A DNA stretch of 16,111 bases from Eubacteriaceae bacterium (GTDB taxonomy: Bacteria; Bacillota; Clostridia; Eubacteriales; Alkalibacteraceae). The translations under genes and the position numbers were made by a program. The notes under the pieces were generated by a model. It did no database searches. It saw only the letters and a list, made by a program, of their open reading frames with translations, and was not told where the DNA came from. The stretch covers positions 1-16,111 of the forward strand of contig DMAW01000027.1 of assembly GCA_003446375.1 (NCBI GenBank), written 5' to 3'. Shown in pieces: positions 12,770-16,111 of the stretch; the first letter of the stretch is position 1, and each line of letters starts with the position of its first letter.

Positions 12770-13717
12770 TTACTTACGTAATCTTGGATCTAAGGCATCT
12801 CTTAATCCGTCTCCTAAAACATTGAAAGAGAACATGATAAGAGAAATCAGTATGGCAGGAATTATTATCTGATAAGCATTTCCTACTGCAAGGCCAGCCA
12901 GACCGTCATTTGCAAGAGTACCTAGGCTTGATTTCGGAGCTTGAAGCCCTAATCCCAAAAATCCCAAAGTTGCTTCTGCAAATATCGCTCTAGGTATAGT
13001 CAAGGTCACGTTTACCAAAATAGGGCCTAACGTGTTGGGGAAAATATGTTTTTTCAGAATCCATCCTTTGGTAGCTCCTAAAGATTCGCTCGCCAATGAG
13101 TATTCTGATTCCTTAAGCTGGAGCACCTGACCTCTGACCAAAATTGCCATTGGCACCCAACCAGTCAAACTCATCGCAAGTATCAACACGAACATGGATG
13201 TTCCTCCGCCTTCACGGGATAAAACTACTGATAAAAGTATTACTATCAATAAATACGGTATTGAGTATATTACTTCCGCAACCCTCATCATGATAGAATC
13301 AACTCTTCTTGAGGCGATTCCTGCTATTCCTCCATATAAAACACCAATCAGAAAATCTATGAATGCAGCTATTATACCAATAGCTAGAGAGTATCTTGCA
13401 CCGTACCAAACCCTCGTGAACATATCCCTGCCCAATTCGTCAGAACCAAACCAGAATTCTGAGCCTGGATCGATATTTCTCATAGATAGATTTTGCTCAA
13501 AATAAGTATATCCTGATATTTCAGTTCCTAAAAAGGACATGATTCCCATTAAAATTATTAGCACAAGCCCAAGCATGGCTAGTTTGTTGTGATTTAACCG
13601 TCTCCATACGTCAGGCCAATACTTTATTGTTGGACGTTTGATTTTATCGGCATTTTTATTGTCTTTTTCTGCTCTTTCAAACAATTCAGGCCTGAGATTC
13701 GTATCTGCCTTCATCAT
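12770..13717 (-). CDS. oppC: Oligopeptide ABC transporter permease OppC
   Basis: This 315-residue inner-membrane protein forms half of the translocation channel. A charged cytoplasmic N-terminus of about 45 residues precedes the first membrane helix (around 47-66). An extracytoplasmic loop with DPGSEFWFGSDELGRDMFTR follows, the OppC N-terminal signature, then five more helices. The ATPase-coupling EAA-type loop is seen in ASESLGATKGWILKKHIFPN. The C-terminus LGDGLRDALDPRLRK is typical. Its ATG overlaps the oppB stop (ATGA), with AGGAGG just upstream; the second ATG, one codon on, is better spaced from it and may be the real start. Confidence 0.92.
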   Translation of the reverse strand: MMKADTNLRPELFERAEKDNKNADKIKRPTIKYWPDVWRRLNHNKLAMLGLVLIILMGIMSFLGTEISGYTYFEQNLSMRNIDPGSEFWFGSDELGRDMFTRVWYGARYSLAIGIIAAFIDFLIGVLYGGIAGIASRRVDSIMMRVAEVIYSIPYLLIVILLSVVLSREGGGTSMFVLILAMSLTGWVPMAILVRGQVLQLKESEYSLASESLGATKGWILKKHIFPNTLGPILVNVTLTIPRAIFAEATLGFLGLGLQAPKSSLGTLANDGLAGLAVGNAYQIIIPAILISLIMFSFNVLGDGLRDALDPRLRK

Positions 13718-14643
13718 CGCCCCTCCTTGACAAGCTTTATTCTTGGGTCTATAAACATATACGCTACATCAACTATAAACAACATTATTATAAGAATTAT
13801 TGCATAGAATATCGTAGTACCCATTATAAGCGTATAATCCCTGTTACTTATAGATTGGACAAAAAATCTGCCCAAACCCGGAATTCCAAAGATTTTTTCA
13901 ATAACAAAGCTACCTACCAACAAGTTGGATATCGTTGTTCCTAAAATCGATATTACAGGGAGTATCGCATTTCTAACTGCATGCTTTAAAATTACCGCCG
14001 ACTTCTTTATTCCTTTTGACTTTGCAGTTTTAATATAATCCTGCCCCAAAACTTCGAGCATGGATGATCTCATGAGCCTAGCCATCGTAGCCAGCGGCAT
14101 GAGCGCAAGTGCAAATGAGGGTAGCAGTGAATGCTGCCAAGTCCCCCATCCTCCAATAGGAAAGAACCCAACATTTCTAGCTACAAATTGAATAAGCACC
14201 GTACCCATTATAAATGACGGCACTGAAATACCTATAATTGCTATTATCATAGACAAATAATCCGGAAATTTATTTTGATATAATGCCGCTAGGCTTCCAA
14301 GAGCCGGTCCGAATACTATGGCTATAAGCAGCGCCTGTGCCCCAAGCTGGGCAGAGACAGGAAAACCTCTTTCAACCATGTCATTTACGGTCTCAACTCT
14401 GGATTTCATAGATGCTCCAAGATCCCCTTGAAGCAGATTTCCAAGATATATTACATATTGTTCCGTAACAGGCTTATCAAGCCCGTATTGAGATAGCAGA
14501 TTTTGGTATACTTGCGGAGGCATCTTGCTTTCAGATTTAAACGGGTCTCCGGGTATAGAGTGCATTAAAGCAAAGGTTATGGTTATAACTGCCCAAACAG
14601 TCACAACTGAAAGGACTAATCGCTTTAAAAGGTATTTTGACAT
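13714..14643 (-). CDS. oppB: Oligopeptide ABC transporter permease OppB
   Basis: This 309-residue inner-membrane permease partners with OppC. The N-terminus MSKYLLKRLVLSVVTVWAVI begins the first membrane helix, then comes HSIPGDPF, an OppB/DppB signature, and a periplasmic-side loop with YGLDKPVTEQY. Five more hydrophobic helices follow. The coupling loop reads KTAKSKGIKKSAVILKHAVR, and the C-terminus ends FIDPRIKLVKEGR. AAGGAG lies eight bases before the ATG. It is separated from oppA by a 123-base gap with a perfect hairpin, and is translationally coupled to oppC. Confidence 0.92.
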   Translation of the reverse strand: MSKYLLKRLVLSVVTVWAVITITFALMHSIPGDPFKSESKMPPQVYQNLLSQYGLDKPVTEQYVIYLGNLLQGDLGASMKSRVETVNDMVERGFPVSAQLGAQALLIAIVFGPALGSLAALYQNKFPDYLSMIIAIIGISVPSFIMGTVLIQFVARNVGFFPIGGWGTWQHSLLPSFALALMPLATMARLMRSSMLEVLGQDYIKTAKSKGIKKSAVILKHAVRNAILPVISILGTTISNLLVGSFVIEKIFGIPGLGRFFVQSISNRDYTLIMGTTIFYAIILIIMLFIVDVAYMFIDPRIKLVKEGR

Positions 14644-14716
14644 TTTCTTTCTCCTTCATTAGATAACAGCAATCTTTAACTGTCATGACTTCTAGTTGTA
14701 TCTCATAAAAGAAACC

Positions 14717-14742
14717 AAGCTCTATTACAATTAATAGAGCTT
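14717..14742 (-). terminator. Intercistronic hairpin between oppA and oppB
   Basis: AAGCTCTATTA (14717-14727) pairs perfectly with TAATAGAGCTT (14732-14742) around a four-base loop. The sequence after it on the minus strand (GGTTTCTTTTATG) has only a weak T tract. It is likely a partial terminator or mRNA-stabilising stem that leaves the binding protein gene more abundant than the permease genes. Confidence 0.6.
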
Positions 14743-14766
14743 TGATCTCTTTATAATTTTATTCTT

Positions 14767-16111
14767 TTATTGTACTTCCATATCTGCATATATGAAGTAA
14801 GGATATCTGTTAACCGGTTTGTAAACACCTGTCACATATGTCTTTTGCGCATATGGTTGAGTGTAGAAGTAAATCGGTATGACAGGCATTTCTTCCATAA
14901 GAAGTTTTTCTGCGTTTCTCATTGCTTCCATGCGTTCAGCAGGATCGATACTGTTTCTAGCTGTTTGAACATATTCATCATATTGAGCATTGGAGTAGCC
15001 TGCATCGTTGTAAGGTCCGTCTGTAACCCACAGATCTATGAAAGTAAGAGGATCTATGTAGTCTCCGATCCATCCTGCACGAGATATATCATAATCTCCC
15101 GCTTTCTCTCTGTCAAGCTTAACTTGGAAGTCTACGTTTTCAAGGTTGACTTCTATGCCCAAGTTGGTTCTCCACATTTCCTGTATTGCCTGGGCAATCT
15201 TTGCGTGAGCTTCAAGTGTATTGTAAAGCAATGTAAAATCGTTCATGTCTTCTAAGCTCATGCCTTCTTCCGCTAAGCCTTCTTCAAGAAGCTCTTTTGC
15301 ACCCGCAGGATCAAATGTCATATGGTTTCCTGAACTTTCTCTAAAGTCAGCACCTGTTTCGTCTGGGATTCCATAAGGAACCACTCCTTCTGCAGGAGTC
15401 TGTCCACCTTGTGCGACATTTTCGACAATTGAATCTCTATCTATTGCCATAGCCAAAGCTTGTCTTACTTTTACGTTGTTAAAAGGTTTGGTCTCAGTGT
15501 TAAGGTTGTAATAATAAGTTGCTAGGTCGGTACCTATTACAAGCTCATCGCTACCTTCCTCCATCAATTGAGCTGTTACTGTTTGCGGCAACGGTGTCAA
15601 GAAGTCAAACTCTCCACCTTCGTATCTTTGCCATGCTGTGTTTTCATCATCCAAAATCGCAAACTCGATTGCATCAAGGTTGACTTTGTCAGCATCGTAG
15701 TAATCTTCATTCTTTTCGATTGTGATACTTGAGTTATGTACCCATTCAGTCAGCAAAAACGGTCCATTCGAAACATATGTTTCTGGATCTTTCGCCCAAT
15801 CCGGATCAGCTTCTACTACATCCTTGCTTACTGGGAAATAGCAAAAAAAAGATGTAAGTTCCGGGAAAAACGCTGTAGGGTTTTCAAGTACTACTTCTAA
15901 AGTAGTGTCGTCAATTGCAGTTACACCTACATCGTCAACAGAACCTTCTCCTGTATTGTATGCTTCTCCACCTTTAATGTAGTAAAACTGATAAGAATAG
16001 TATGCTGCAGTTTCAGGGTCAAGAGCCCTTTTCCAGGAGTACTCGAAATCGTGGGCTGTTACCGGTTCTCCGTTCGACCATGTCACATCATCTTTTATAA
16101 TAAAAGTATAA
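14767..16111 (-). CDS. oppA: Oligopeptide-binding protein OppA (5' end outside window)
   Basis: The window holds about 448 C-terminal residues of the extracytoplasmic binding protein that captures peptides for OppBCDF. The frame stays open to the right edge, reading YTFIIKDDVTWSNGEPVTAH, so the GTG at 16086 is a valine codon and not a start. SNGEPVTAHDFEYSWKRALD is the hallmark of the OppA/MppA-type SBP_bac_5 family, followed by NGPFLLTEW, KVRQALAMAIDRDSI and the ending YPYFIYADMEVQ. With a full length usually near 540-580 residues, about 100 N-terminal residues, including the expected lipoprotein signal, are missing. Peptide rather than nickel binding is favoured by the sequence, though the nearby lar genes leave nickel worth testing. 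Confidence 0.93.
   Translation of the reverse strand, partial: YTFIIKDDVTWSNGEPVTAHDFEYSWKRALDPETAAYYSYQFYYIKGGEAYNTGEGSVDDVGVTAIDDTTLEVVLENPTAFFPELTSFFCYFPVSKDVVEADPDWAKDPETYVSNGPFLLTEWVHNSSITIEKNEDYYDADKVNLDAIEFAILDDENTAWQRYEGGEFDFLTPLPQTVTAQLMEEGSDELVIGTDLATYYYNLNTETKPFNNVKVRQALAMAIDRDSIVENVAQGGQTPAEGVVPYGIPDETGADFRESSGNHMTFDPAGAKELLEEGLAEEGMSLEDMNDFTLLYNTLEAHAKIAQAIQEMWRTNLGIEVNLENVDFQVKLDREKAGDYDISRAGWIGDYIDPLTFIDLWVTDGPYNDAGYSNAQYDEYVQTARNSIDPAERMEAMRNAEKLLMEEMPVIPIYFYTQPYAQKTYVTGVYKPVNRYPYFIYADMEVQ

Noticed and set aside
13194..13505. A 103-codon plus-strand frame opposite oppC
   Set aside because: Antisense shadow of a well-supported permease gene with no ribosome binding site.
14770..15255. 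A 161-codon plus-strand frame opposite oppA
   Set aside because: Antisense to a clear oppA and rich in Cys, His and Ile as expected for a shadow frame.
16084..16086. GTG as a start for the binding protein
   Set aside because: The frame continues to the window edge with residues that fit the family, so this is an internal valine.

Overview
The window reads as a piece of a low-GC, Gram-positive (Firmicutes) chromosome, probably an anaerobe of the class Clostridia or a close relative. The support is AT-rich intergenic DNA, strong AGGAGG-type ribosome binding sites, some TTG starts, tRNA genes with encoded CCA ends, and lar (nickel-pincer cofactor) genes beside an oligopeptide ABC transporter. 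The genus cannot be fixed from the sequence alone.

Positions 1 to about 6020 look like the right-hand part of an integrated phage-related element. Its genes all run rightward: a DnaB-type replicative helicase, several very small phage-type proteins, a promoter followed by a short structured RNA with a strong terminator, a structured leader, a zinc-ribbon protein, a coiled-coil protein, a small terminase subunit (TerS) and a sigma-region-4-like regulator. A terminator and about 550 bp of gene-free DNA follow. That DNA carries an array of short dyads and four copies of GTGGCTAA, and it ends at the 3' end of a tRNA-Arg gene, a classic integrase target. There is a TerS but no large terminase, portal, capsid or tail gene before the tRNA. 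This layout recalls phage satellites of the PICI/SaPI type, although a prophage with a large deletion would look similar. The left end and integrase are outside the window.

Positions 6032 to 6305 (minus strand) hold tRNA-Gly(GCC) and tRNA-Arg(UCG), with a good promoter upstream of tRNA-Gly and a hairpin after each gene. Next come rtcB (RNA ligase, minus strand) and, divergent from it, a nitroreductase and flavin-reductase-like gene pair. That pair ends at a bidirectional terminator shared with the convergent lar genes.

From 8674 to the right edge everything is on the minus strand. A complete oppBCDF set and most of oppA form an oligopeptide import operon transcribed toward the left (A, B, C, D, F). 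It ends at a terminator that overlaps the putative promoter of larC-larE. LarC inserts nickel and LarE supplies sulfur in making the nickel-pincer nucleotide of lactate racemase and related enzymes; neither larB nor larA lies in the window.
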